DNA of 64,000 nucleotides from Winogradskyella sp. (GTDB lineage Bacteria; Bacteroidota; Bacteroidia; Flavobacteriales; Flavobacteriaceae). The notes under the pieces are model-generated. The model was not told where the DNA came from. It was given only the letters and a program-made list of their open reading frames with translations, and did not search any database. Of this stretch, positions 48,335 to 55,952 are shown piece after piece; position 1 is the stretch's first letter, and each line of letters begins with the position of its first letter. Both the position numbers and the translations under genes were made by a program. The stretch is from contig JAOEWO010000008.1 of the NCBI GenBank assembly GCA_028383925.1, positions 1 to 64,000 of the forward strand, read 5' to 3'.

Positions 48335-48685
48335 TTAAAACAAACCCAAAACACCAATAACCAAAAGTCCTATACCAATAATAGCTTTAAACGGCATTAA
48401 TTTAGTAGAGAGTTTTCTTAGACTTGCCTCTAGTGCTGGTACTTTACCAAATACGTGTGTTAACAATAAAAGTCCACCCAAAATACTTACACAATTAAAA
48501 AGAAGATTACTCCAAAACGACAATAAAGCCAAAATAATAAGCGCACCACCAATTATAGTTTGAAAAGGTGCTAGCATGCCTGCAATTTTATTAAAAAAAT
48601 TACTATCGCCATCCCATTTATCTAAAGTGGCTAACCCTAATAATAATCCGCCCGCTATATTTGCAATTGTTAGTAAAAAATCCAT
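48335..48685 (-). CDS. hypothetical small membrane protein
   Basis: 116 residues with about four glycine-rich hydrophobic segments (LTIANIAGGLLLGLATLDKW near the N-terminus, IIGGALIILALLSFW, CVSILGGLLLLTHV and AIIGIGLLVIGVLGLF). It has the look of a two-fold repeat. I recognise no named family. It is divergent from the operator-controlled membrane gene at 48797 with about 110 bases between starts, and is followed by the DUF1801 gene. Confidence 0.6.
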   Translation of the reverse strand: MDFLLTIANIAGGLLLGLATLDKWDGDSNFFNKIAGMLAPFQTIIGGALIILALLSFWSNLLFNCVSILGGLLLLTHVFGKVPALEASLRKLSTKLMPFKAIIGIGLLVIGVLGLF

Positions 48686-48769
48686 ACGTGTCTGATTTTA
48701 AGTTTTAGTTACGCTCTAATTTAATCAATATCTTTTAAAATAGTTTTGCAAAATTCAATTAAATTCATT

Positions 48770-48788
48770 TACTTTGTATTTCAAAGTA
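48770..48788. promoter_or_regulatory. operator 1: TACTTTG-N5-CAAAGTA
   Basis: A perfect 7-base inverted repeat with a 5-base spacer, ending 8 bases before the ATG of the 203-residue membrane protein gene. The left arm overlaps a -7-like TTACTTTG with TTG 20 bases upstream at 48746-48748, so binding would block transcription initiation. The same arms and spacing recur at 49773. Confidence 0.8.
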
Positions 48789-48796
48789 CTTTTATT

Positions 48797-49408
48797 ATGA
48801 GCAACGAAGACTACCTAAAAGACATCAGCGAGATTAAAAATCTAATGAATAAATCGTCTCGTTTTATTTCGCTAAGTGGTTTATCTGGCATACTAGCTGG
48901 CGTATATGCACTAATTGGCGCTGCTATAGCTTATTGGTTAGTAATTTCTTATAGTGGTGGCACATTGTACATATTTCATGGTTGGGTATTTTGGATAGCA
49001 ATGTTTGTACTTTTTATGGTCGCTTTATTAAGTGCCGTTACAGGAATAATACTTACAACTAGTAAAGCAAAAAAAAATAATGAAAAAATATGGGATAATT
49101 CTTCTCGCAGATTACTCTTTAACTTTTTAGTACCTCTAGCAGTTGGAGGTATTTATTGTATAATAATTTTAAGTCAAGGAAGATACGGTCAAACAGGTGG
49201 ACTTATGCTTATCTTTTACGGATTAGCTTTAGTAAATGCATCAAAATATAGTATTGGTAACATTAAGTACTTAGGATTTATACAGATTATTTTAGGATTA
49301 ATTGCAAGTTATTATCCAGGTTTTGGCTTTTGGCTTTGGGTACTTGGTTTTGGAGTGATGCATATAATTTACGGAACTTGGATGCATTTTAAATATGATG
49401 TAAAATAG
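48797..49408 (+). CDS. hypothetical six-helix membrane protein
   Basis: 203 residues from the ATG at 48797; the frame extends upstream through the operator, which rules out an earlier start. A soluble N-terminal helix (MSNEDYLKDISEIKNLMNKS) is followed by about six membrane segments from residue 27 on. It has no family I can name, although the N-terminal helix looks like a dimerising stretch. It is the first gene behind operator 1 and is followed after 51 bases by the winged-helix regulator, so the two probably form one unit under autoregulation. Confidence 0.7.
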   Translation: MSNEDYLKDISEIKNLMNKSSRFISLSGLSGILAGVYALIGAAIAYWLVISYSGGTLYIFHGWVFWIAMFVLFMVALLSAVTGIILTTSKAKKNNEKIWDNSSRRLLFNFLVPLAVGGIYCIIILSQGRYGQTGGLMLIFYGLALVNASKYSIGNIKYLGFIQIILGLIASYYPGFGFWLWVLGFGVMHIIYGTWMHFKYDVK

Positions 49409-49459
49409 TAAACCGGTATCAGTCGCAGTTTTCAGTAACTTTACGCACAAATTTAAATT

Positions 49460-49753
49460 TTGAGTATAATAACCAATATAAATAAACTTTTTGATCATAG
49501 AATTAGGCTCGGCATTATGTCTGTTCTTATGGTAAACGAGTATGCCGATTTTAATATGCTTAAAGAATTACTTGGTGCTACTGATGGTAATTTGGCAAGC
49601 CATACAAAAGCGTTAGAAAAGGCAGAATATATATTAGTACAAAAACAGTTTATTGGCAAAAAACCAAATACAAGATATAGCACAACCAAGCTTGGCAAAG
49701 CTGAATTTAAAAAGCACATTAATGCTTTAGAAAAATTAATAAATAAAACTTAA
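49460..49753 (+). CDS. winged-helix transcriptional regulator
   Basis: 97 residues, start TTG at 49460 (the first internal ATG would remove the first helix). It is a MarR/PadR-like winged helix: NKLFDHRIRLGIMSVLMVNE, then MLKELLGATDGNLASHTKAL as the recognition helix region, and wing VQKQFIGKKPNTRYSTTKLG. There is no effector domain, so it is a short DNA-binding dimer. Its place between two identical inverted repeats makes it the obvious candidate to bind them. Repression or activation is not shown by sequence, though the operator over the -7 box suggests repression. Confidence 0.9.
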   Translation: MSIITNINKLFDHRIRLGIMSVLMVNEYADFNMLKELLGATDGNLASHTKALEKAEYILVQKQFIGKKPNTRYSTTKLGKAEFKKHINALEKLINKT

Positions 49754-49772
49754 CTCTATTTTTTTAATCATT

Positions 49773-49791
49773 TACTTTGAAAAACAAAGTA
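49773..49791. promoter_or_regulatory. operator 2: TACTTTG-N5-CAAAGTA
   Basis: Second copy of the inverted repeat, with spacer AAAAA, ending 17 bases before the ATG of the DUF4173 gene. Similarity to operator 1 extends outside the arms (TCATT before, CTTTTA after), which points to a functional binding site rather than chance. Confidence 0.85.
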
Positions 49792-49808
49792 CTTTTAAAT
49801 ATTGAATC

Positions 49809-51194
49809 ATGAAAAAAATCATCTTATTCATTGGCGCCTTTCTATTCAGCACCTTATTTTACAACCAAGCTATTGGTCTCAACCTCCTACTCTTTAGTTT
49901 ACTTACAATTACCGTTCTTTTCATTAACAACAAAATTGATTTTAAACAACAAAAAACTATAGTTTATGCTTGTCTTTATATGGTTACAGGTGTTGCTGTT
50001 TTCTTTCATGATTCTGCACTTGCCATTTTAGCCAATTGCATAGCATTTTTTACCTTAATTGGGCTTGTATCTCAGCACAAATCATCATTATACATTAATT
50101 GGCTTAATGGCATTTACACCACTGTTGCTGGTATTTTACATCGTAATTTCACTATAAATGAACAGGGGCAACCAGTAAAAGAAAAAAGTAATATAGATTA
50201 CCTACACGTCGTAAAAATTATAGTTATTCCGTTAATTATACTCATCATTTTTATTGCCTTGTACAAAAACGGCAATCCTGTTTTTAACGACCTTATTTCA
50301 AAAATAGACTTTAGTTTTATAAACATACAATGGGTATTATTTGCTGGTTTGGGTTATTATCTTCTCTTAAACATACACCAACCTGTAGAGGTAGAACCTG
50401 CAACAGCACTAGATTTACAAATTGGTAACATCCTTAGTAAAAGCAATAGCTTCTCAATACCTAAACTAAAACAAGAAAACCAATTAGGCATCATTTTAAT
50501 TGGCATGCTAAACGCGTTAATTGTACTCTTCTTAATTACCGATATTTCAACACTTACAGCAACTACAGAAATAAAAGGCTCTGTGTTTTCTGCACAAATT
50601 CATAATGGTGTTAATGCCTTAATTGCGTCTATTGTTATAGCGATACTAATTCTACTTTATGTTTTTAGAGGAGACTTAAACTTTTATGACGCTAACAAAA
50701 CACTAAAGCACTTAGCTATAATATGGATTATTTTAAACATTCTACTCGTGCTTAGTATTGCCACTAAAAACAGCCAATACATGTATTATTTTGGACTAAC
50801 CTACAAAAGAATTGGTGTACACATCTACCTTATCCTCTCTGTTTTTGGTCTTATAACCACGCTTTTAAAAATTAGTAGCGTAAAAAACATTTGGTATTTA
50901 TTTAGAACAAATACCCAAATTGCTTTTGCTATTCTAATTATTGCAAGTACTGTTAATTGGGATAGTCTTATTACCAATTACAATTTAAACCATGCAAAAT
51001 CTGTGGATTTTAAATACCTCATTGAGCTATCAGATAACAATACTTTAGAATTGAATGCGCAGATGAAATTAAAACCCTTAAATGCAGATTATGTAAGATT
51101 GGTTGAAAAAAAATACAAACGTTACACAACAAAGCTAAAAGAAAGCAACTGGCAAGAGTTACAGTACGACAACTTTAAACTAGAAACTAAATAA
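49809..51194 (+). CDS. DUF4173/DUF4153-type polytopic membrane protein
   Basis: 461 residues with about twelve membrane helices. The central part, VIPLIILIIFIALYKNGNPV at about 138, and YFGLTYKRIGVHIYLILSVF at about 325, match the DUF4173 pattern. It is the first gene behind operator 2 and begins a plus-strand unit of six genes ending at 53742. Family function is unknown; homologs often lie beside small winged-helix regulators in flavobacteria, from memory. Confidence 0.8.
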   Translation: MKKIILFIGAFLFSTLFYNQAIGLNLLLFSLLTITVLFINNKIDFKQQKTIVYACLYMVTGVAVFFHDSALAILANCIAFFTLIGLVSQHKSSLYINWLNGIYTTVAGILHRNFTINEQGQPVKEKSNIDYLHVVKIIVIPLIILIIFIALYKNGNPVFNDLISKIDFSFINIQWVLFAGLGYYLLLNIHQPVEVEPATALDLQIGNILSKSNSFSIPKLKQENQLGIILIGMLNALIVLFLITDISTLTATTEIKGSVFSAQIHNGVNALIASIVIAILILLYVFRGDLNFYDANKTLKHLAIIWIILNILLVLSIATKNSQYMYYFGLTYKRIGVHIYLILSVFGLITTLLKISSVKNIWYLFRTNTQIAFAILIIASTVNWDSLITNYNLNHAKSVDFKYLIELSDNNTLELNAQMKLKPLNADYVRLVEKKYKRYTTKLKESNWQELQYDNFKLETK

Positions 51195-51195
51195 T

Positions 51196-51492
51196 ATGAT
51201 AGGCCTCGCAATTTTAGGGTTTCTATTTGTTGCCTGTATTCATTTTGCACTTTTACGCATAAGTATTTCATGCATGTATTGGTGGTCTAATAATTCATCT
51301 AGTAAAGCAGATGTATTTAAAATATGCTTTCCGTACTACATCATCACGCTTTCTGTATTGTGCTTAACTGCAATTGTAATGTTTCATTTTGCTCAGATCG
51401 CTATTATCTATTTCTCATTTGTATATCTCACTGCATTATTAATGTGGCGACATGACTTAAAAAAAGAAAAGCTTCAAGACATAATTTTTTAA
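51196..51492 (+). CDS. hypothetical small membrane protein
   Basis: 98 residues, beginning one base after the DUF4173 stop. Hydrophobic segments at about 2-24, 48-66 and 68-85 make it a three-helix inner-membrane protein. The last 15 residues are charged (RHDLKKEKLQDIIF). I recognise no family. Its tight spacing places it in the operator-2 unit, 16 bases before the Coq4-like gene. Confidence 0.6.
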   Translation: MIGLAILGFLFVACIHFALLRISISCMYWWSNNSSSKADVFKICFPYYIITLSVLCLTAIVMFHFAQIAIIYFSFVYLTALLMWRHDLKKEKLQDIIF

Positions 51493-51508
51493 AAACATAA
51501 AATTTAGC

Positions 51509-52030
51509 ATGAATACTAACATAATAAAGAAAACAAAAACCTTGAGAAAGCAGTTTATTATATGGCTTTTTGAGCATTCGCAGCGCATCTACACGTCGCT
51601 ATTTAAAAACCATGAGTCTTGGAATCTCACAAAAAACGATTTACTAAAACTACCAAAACCTACATTTGGCAGACACCTTGGTGAATTTTTGGACATTAAT
51701 AATTTTGAGTTAATCCCAAAAGTAGAGCGTCACGATTGTTACCATGTATTATGTAATTACAGCACTAAAGTAGAAGACGAAATAGCCTTACAATGTCTTT
51801 GTTTTGGCAATGGCAAACGCAGTCCTTATTTATACGGAGCCATTATTTTAGGCGTAGCCATACTACCAGATTACTATCCGTATTACTACAAATCTTATAA
51901 AACAGGCAAATCAGCAAATGCATTTCATCATTTCGATTATCGGCAGCTTTTAAATGTATCTATTCAAGAATTTATAAGTGTCATATTTCCGAAGTCAGCA
52001 TTAACAAACCTTAACCTCACTGTAGCATGA
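51509..52030 (+). CDS. Coq4-like protein
   Basis: 173 residues with no membrane helix. The diagnostic metal motif HDCYH lies at about residue 75-79, followed by the matching glutamate in KVEDEIALQCLCFGNG (HDxxH-x11-E of Coq4). In eukaryotes and proteobacteria Coq4 is needed for ubiquinone synthesis, with decarboxylation and hydroxylation of the ring reported. Flavobacteria use menaquinone, so the substrate here must be different. Its stop overlaps the next start as ATGA, and it belongs to the operator-2 unit. Confidence 0.85.
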   Translation: MNTNIIKKTKTLRKQFIIWLFEHSQRIYTSLFKNHESWNLTKNDLLKLPKPTFGRHLGEFLDINNFELIPKVERHDCYHVLCNYSTKVEDEIALQCLCFGNGKRSPYLYGAIILGVAILPDYYPYYYKSYKTGKSANAFHHFDYRQLLNVSIQEFISVIFPKSALTNLNLTVA

Positions 52031-52650
52031 AAAAGCTTAATCTATTACTTCTTATTTCTGCTGTTATACTTTCTGGTGTTTTAGCAACCTATTATTGGGT
52101 AGGCTTTAAATCTAGACATCATATTTATGATAATGTCAACACCATCCCAAAAAATAAAGTCGGCCTGGTTTTAGGCACTAGTAAATATGTTAAAAGCGGT
52201 TCAATTAATCTATACTACAAATATCGAATAGATGCCGCTCTACAATTATATAGTGCCAATAAAATAGAATACATATTAGTAAGTGGTGATAATAGCCGAA
52301 AGGCTTATAATGAACCCTCAGACTTTAAAAACGACCTTATAGCTTTAGGTATTCCTGCTGATAAACTCATTTTAGACTACGCTGGTTTTAGAACACTAGA
52401 TTCTATGGTTAGAGCCAAAGCCATATTCGGACAAACAGCATTAACTATTATCTCACAAAAATTTCATAACGAACGTGCCATTTACATCGCTAAACATTTT
52501 AATATTAACGCTATAGGTTTTAATGCTAAAGACCCTAAATATGGCAGAAGTACGCATCTGCGAGAATACTTGGCACGCTCTAAAGCCAGTTTAGATTTGG
52601 TATTTAACGTTTCACCCAAATTTTTGGGCAAACCGATTGCTATACCCTAA
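52027..52650 (+). CDS. SanA/YdcF-type DUF218 membrane protein
   Basis: 207 residues. One N-terminal membrane anchor (about 4-24) precedes a DUF218 domain with VGLVLGTSKYVKSGSINLYY at about 46 and IEYILVSGDNSRKAYNEPSD at about 80. SanA and ElyC relatives affect envelope integrity and vancomycin or detergent sensitivity in enterobacteria. The catalytic activity is not established. It is coupled to the Coq4-like gene by an ATGA overlap. Confidence 0.88.
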   Translation: MKKLNLLLLISAVILSGVLATYYWVGFKSRHHIYDNVNTIPKNKVGLVLGTSKYVKSGSINLYYKYRIDAALQLYSANKIEYILVSGDNSRKAYNEPSDFKNDLIALGIPADKLILDYAGFRTLDSMVRAKAIFGQTALTIISQKFHNERAIYIAKHFNINAIGFNAKDPKYGRSTHLREYLARSKASLDLVFNVSPKFLGKPIAIP

Positions 52651-52668
52651 CACAATTCATAAAAACAA

Positions 52669-53076
52669 ATGAAAATACAATTTAACAAGTACTATTTAAC
52701 GCTAGCGCATTCGCTATTATTAATAGAATTAGCTATCGCTTTTATTATAAAAACCGGTTTTATTCGCTACACATTTGGAGATTACTTGGTGGTTATTTTA
52801 CTATATGCAATTATAAGAGGATGTACAAACCTGTCAGTGAGGGCTTCAGCTTTTATCGTCCTCTTTATTGCTTATGGTATAGAGTTGCTTCAACTTACAC
52901 CATTTTTAACCTACTTTAATTTACAAGATAGTTTTACCGCAAAACTCATATTTGGCAGCACCTTTCATTTAACAGATTTATTAGCCTACACTTTAGGCGT
53001 TATTACCATTTTGGGTGTTGAAACTGCAATTATAAAATACCAAAATCATCAAAATATTAAATTATGGAAACCTTAA
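52669..53076 (+). CDS. DUF2809 family membrane protein
   Basis: 135 residues with four hydrophobic helices. The pattern FIIKTGFIRYTFGDYLVVIL at about 25-44, and GIELLQLTPFLTYFNLQDSF at about 78-97 with FHLTDLLAYTLGVI, is the DUF2809 signature. Function is unknown. It starts 18 bases after the SanA-type gene and its end overlaps the DUF1361 start by 13 bases, so the operon is continuous. Confidence 0.85.
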   Translation: MKIQFNKYYLTLAHSLLLIELAIAFIIKTGFIRYTFGDYLVVILLYAIIRGCTNLSVRASAFIVLFIAYGIELLQLTPFLTYFNLQDSFTAKLIFGSTFHLTDLLAYTLGVITILGVETAIIKYQNHQNIKLWKP

Positions 53077-53742
53077 AATTATTCATTCAAAATAAGTTTA
53101 AAACACTCTCGCTTATTACTGTGGCTTTAATATTTAATGTTTTTGTACTCTTAGTACGTATAAAACTAAATAAATCAGTCTTCTTTTTATTTTTAATATG
53201 GAATGTTTTTTTTAGCCACAATACCATATGCCATAACTATATATCTTACTACAAAACCAAAACTCAGTAAATTTAAACTTGGCTTTTGGTTTGTTGTTTG
53301 GCTTGCGTTTTTACCAAATGCACCTTATATAGTAACAGATTTAATACATATTAGAATTGGCAATACTAACCTATTATGGCTAGATGTTTTGTTAATTTTA
53401 TCGTTTGCATTAAGTGGTTTATTACTTTTTTATTTATCTATTATAGATATGCAGTTAATAATCTCTAAAAACGTTAAACGTATTGGCATAAAATTGGCCA
53501 CAACCGTAGTTCTTTTTTTATGTGGTTTTGGTGTCTATTTAGGTCGGTTTTTACGATATAACACTTGGGAAATTATGAGTGAGCCTCACTATCTCTTTTT
53601 AGATATAATAGGAATTATTATAGAACCGTTTCAGCATTTTGAAGCTTGGTTATTTACTTTTAGTTTTGGAGGATTCTTATGTATTGGCTTTTGGATGTTT
53701 AAAACCATTTACGATTTTCCATCCACAAAATCTTGTAAATAA
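53064..53742 (+). pseudogene. DUF1361 membrane protein gene, frameshifted at a run of T
   Basis: From the ATG at 53064 the frame reads METLKLFIQNKFKTLSLITV and is a typical DUF1361 N-terminus as far as FLFLIWNVF. It then leaves frame at eight T (53206-53213) and stops at 53270. The other frame carries the remainder, LATIPYAITIYLTTKPK to IYDFPSTKSCK, ending at 53742. Removing one T joins them into a 225-residue protein with about six helices, the family's length. Slippage, a real mutation or a sequencing error all fit. The last gene of the operator-2 unit, its 3' end overlaps the convergent dehydrogenase gene by 34 bases. Confidence 0.85.
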
Positions 53743-54917
53743 GAAAATCTAGCAGTAAGCTTACCATCTTTTGTAGTCATTTGTGCACGTTCTAAAACAC
53801 GGTCTTTATCTTCATTAAAAAATGCAGGAATGACATGTTCTAAAAACAAATCTCCAAAGCCTTCGCTGGCGTCCTTTGGCAATTCGCACGGTAAATTATC
53901 TACAGCCATTACTGTTATAGCACCTTTGGTGTTAAAGGCTACTTCACTTTCTGTTTTGGCATCGTAACCATAAAACGGATCTGCTATAGTAGAGGCTCTT
54001 AAAGTAGAAGCTACAGGGCCATCTACATCGCAAGATATATCTGCCACTAAGTTTATTTTAAAGTCTGGGTGTTTGGCGTCTTCTCTTGTAAATAAATAAG
54101 GTGCATTATTGCCATAAAAATGACCAGCAATAAAGTAGTCTGTTTCTTTTGCATATGGCATAAAATTACGTTCGTAACCCGTAGGGTCTTTATAAAACTC
54201 TCGTTTATTACCAACTTTACCGTCTTTACGTTTGGCGTATTCCATAACATCAACCATACAATATACAGGCTCTGTAAATTTTGAAGTTAAATACAACGCG
54301 TCACCAACCTCTTTTACACCTAGATGGTCTAAAATTTCTTTTGCACCATAAGCCACTTTACCTGTACCAGATAATAAGATTTTTATATTAGGTAGCGTAA
54401 TTTTGTCTAGCTCTGCTTTTACGGCTTCTAAGTCTGCAAGAGTTTCTACTTTTGGTAATGCAAATATGTTGTCTCTTAGACCTAAAGCTCTAAAACCATT
54501 ATAAGTACCAACTAAACCTGCAAAACGACCAAAACCAATAAGCCTTGCTCCATTCTCTTTTACTATAGTCTCGTGGTCTAACATCTCAATATTAGTATTG
54601 AGCATCGCTTTAAGCAAGTTTCTATTGTAGGGTTGTTTTTTTATAGTGTGCGAAAAATAAAAATATTTTTTATTAGGAATTAGATGTGCGATAGGCACTT
54701 CTTTTACTCCTATCATTACGTCTGCGTCTGTTACGTCATTAGTGACATTAAAACCTTTTGCTTTGTAGGCTTCGTCTGAAAAAATACGAATATCTGAAGA
54801 TTCTACTATAAATTCGGCCTCAGGAAACTGTGCTCTAGCTTCTGCAAGTTTTTCTGGAGAAAATACCACACGTCTGTCTGGTGGATTTTTACGTTCTTTA
54901 ATGATGGCGAATTTCAT
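53709..54917 (-). CDS. saccharopine/alanine dehydrogenase-like NAD(P)-dependent oxidoreductase
   Basis: 402 residues from the ATG at 54917 (MKFAIIKERKNPPDRRVVFS). An N-terminal AlaDh/PNT-like domain (1-130) holds EVPIAHLIPNKKYFYFSHTI, and the Rossmann domain starts with ILLSGTGKVAYGAKEILDHL at about 182-202. Related enzymes are lysine-forming saccharopine dehydrogenases (Lys1-like) or alanine dehydrogenases. The IADPFYGYD and NLPCELPKDAS stretches favour the former group. Substrate stays open. The 3' end overlaps the convergent DUF1361 gene. Confidence 0.82.
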   Translation of the reverse strand: MKFAIIKERKNPPDRRVVFSPEKLAEARAQFPEAEFIVESSDIRIFSDEAYKAKGFNVTNDVTDADVMIGVKEVPIAHLIPNKKYFYFSHTIKKQPYNRNLLKAMLNTNIEMLDHETIVKENGARLIGFGRFAGLVGTYNGFRALGLRDNIFALPKVETLADLEAVKAELDKITLPNIKILLSGTGKVAYGAKEILDHLGVKEVGDALYLTSKFTEPVYCMVDVMEYAKRKDGKVGNKREFYKDPTGYERNFMPYAKETDYFIAGHFYGNNAPYLFTREDAKHPDFKINLVADISCDVDGPVASTLRASTIADPFYGYDAKTESEVAFNTKGAITVMAVDNLPCELPKDASEGFGDLFLEHVIPAFFNEDKDRVLERAQMTTKDGKLTARFSYLQDFVDGKS

Positions 54918-55220
54918 AGCGTTATGCAATTAGTAATTTGCCCCGAAGATATTAGAAATTAAGAGTATTACCAATAGATTTTTTAGATATAAGGTTGGTT
55001 AGTTGGTATTGGTTAAATTTTAAATTTAGCTAAATGACGGGATTTAAAACTAAAGTCTAATGTGTTTTTAGTCTTTCATATTAATTTGAAAGGATGTATT
55101 GGGTGATTACTGACAAATTTTCTTATTGTATTTATAAAATGAGTTTGGTATAGCTTTTGACTTAGTATTTTAGTAATATTGCACATCATTAAGCGGTTAT
55201 TACTGTTTTTTGGTGTGGTG
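54918..55220. other. intergenic stretch before the non-coding element
   Basis: About 300 AT-rich bases between the dehydrogenase start and the structured element at 55221. A TTGAC followed by TAATATTG (about 55157-55182) could be a promoter for the element but the spacing is short. No reading frame of note, no tRNA, and no repeat was seen. Confidence 0.5.
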
Positions 55221-55300
55221 CGTTAGGGATTGAGGCTTTGTTGAAGCTCTTTTTTGATTTTTTTTCAAAAAAAGCGACTGCCGAAAGCCCGACCTTTTTT
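55221..55300 (+). ncRNA. structured non-coding element, flavobacterial repeat type
   Basis: The segment can fold as nested pairs: AGG (55225-55227) with CCT (55293-55295), GGCTTT (55234-55239) with AAAGCC (55284-55289), and an inner hairpin TTTTTTGA (55250-55257) with TCAAAAAA (55265-55272). It ends in a run of T, like a terminator. The words GTTAGGGATTGA and GAAAGCCCGACC are ones I recall from a widespread multi-copy flavobacterial element; whether it corresponds to the Flavo-1 RNA family I cannot confirm. Strand is chosen from the T run. Confidence 0.5.
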
Positions 55301-55361
55301 AATCTTATAAAGATTATAATAGGTAACGACATCATAATTTTTTTTTTGAATACTATAAAAT

Positions 55362-55754
55362 GGGGTCGACTGGTTTTGACAGCGAGATTAATTAGATAGT
55401 AAGCACGTCGTGTAATGGCATTGATACACGTAAAAGGCTAGACCAAATTTTAAACGGCGAGAATAACTACGCTTTAGCTGCATAATCTGAATTATAGTAA
55501 GATTAAGCCTCGTCCTACTAGGTAGGAGTGCTAAATGTCTCGAGAAAGCCTTGGTTAATGGCGTTCTTTTTATGGCATCGTAAATATTGACTAAGATTAG
55601 GTAGTGCTTTGTTGCCTTTTTGAGATAAAGAAGCTAAGCTAAAAGTGGGTTGTCTTTAACCAGCTTTAAGTCTAAAAACTAAGAAAAGAATAAGCGTGTA
55701 GAAACCTATTTTGTTACTTGTTTGGACGAGAGTTCGATTCTCTCCGACTCCACA
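55362..55754 (+). ncRNA. ssrA: transfer-messenger RNA (tmRNA)
   Basis: The 5' end GGGGTCGACTGGTTTTGACA pairs with 3' CGACTCC (55745-55751), giving a seven-pair acceptor stem with a G-U wobble at the third pair, the alanyl-tRNA synthetase identity element. The T arm is GAGAG-TTCGATT-CTCTC near the 3' end. The tag frame at 55456-55482 reads GENNYALAA with TAA at 55483. Encoded bases after the discriminator A are CA, so CCA is not fully templated. tmRNA rescues stalled ribosomes with SmpB and tags peptides for proteolysis. Confidence 0.97.
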
Positions 55755-55788
55755 ATTAAGCCGCAACTTTGTTACGGTTTTAAAACTA

Positions 55789-55830
55789 AAAAAGCTCAAC
55801 AAGTCTAACTTGATTGGGCTTTGTTTTTTT
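55789..55830 (+). terminator. intrinsic terminator after tmRNA
   Basis: AAAAAAGCTCAACAAG, a short loop TCTAA, then CTTGATTGGGCTTTGTTTTTTT form an imperfect hairpin ending in seven T, about 35 bases after the tmRNA 3' end. Confidence 0.7.
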
Positions 55831-55952
55831 AAACATTTGCTTTTAAAAAAAAAAAACAGGTTGGCTAACATCTTTTGGACCACAACGTGTGCCACTTAAA
55901 GTCTATTTAGTGTAGAGTAGTTTATTCTAGTTTGTTTTAAATAGCTTTTTAA

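Noticed and set aside
55656..55899. Reading frames on both strands across the 3' part of the tmRNA gene
   Set aside because: They lie on tmRNA and its terminator; composition follows RNA structure and no protein family is seen.
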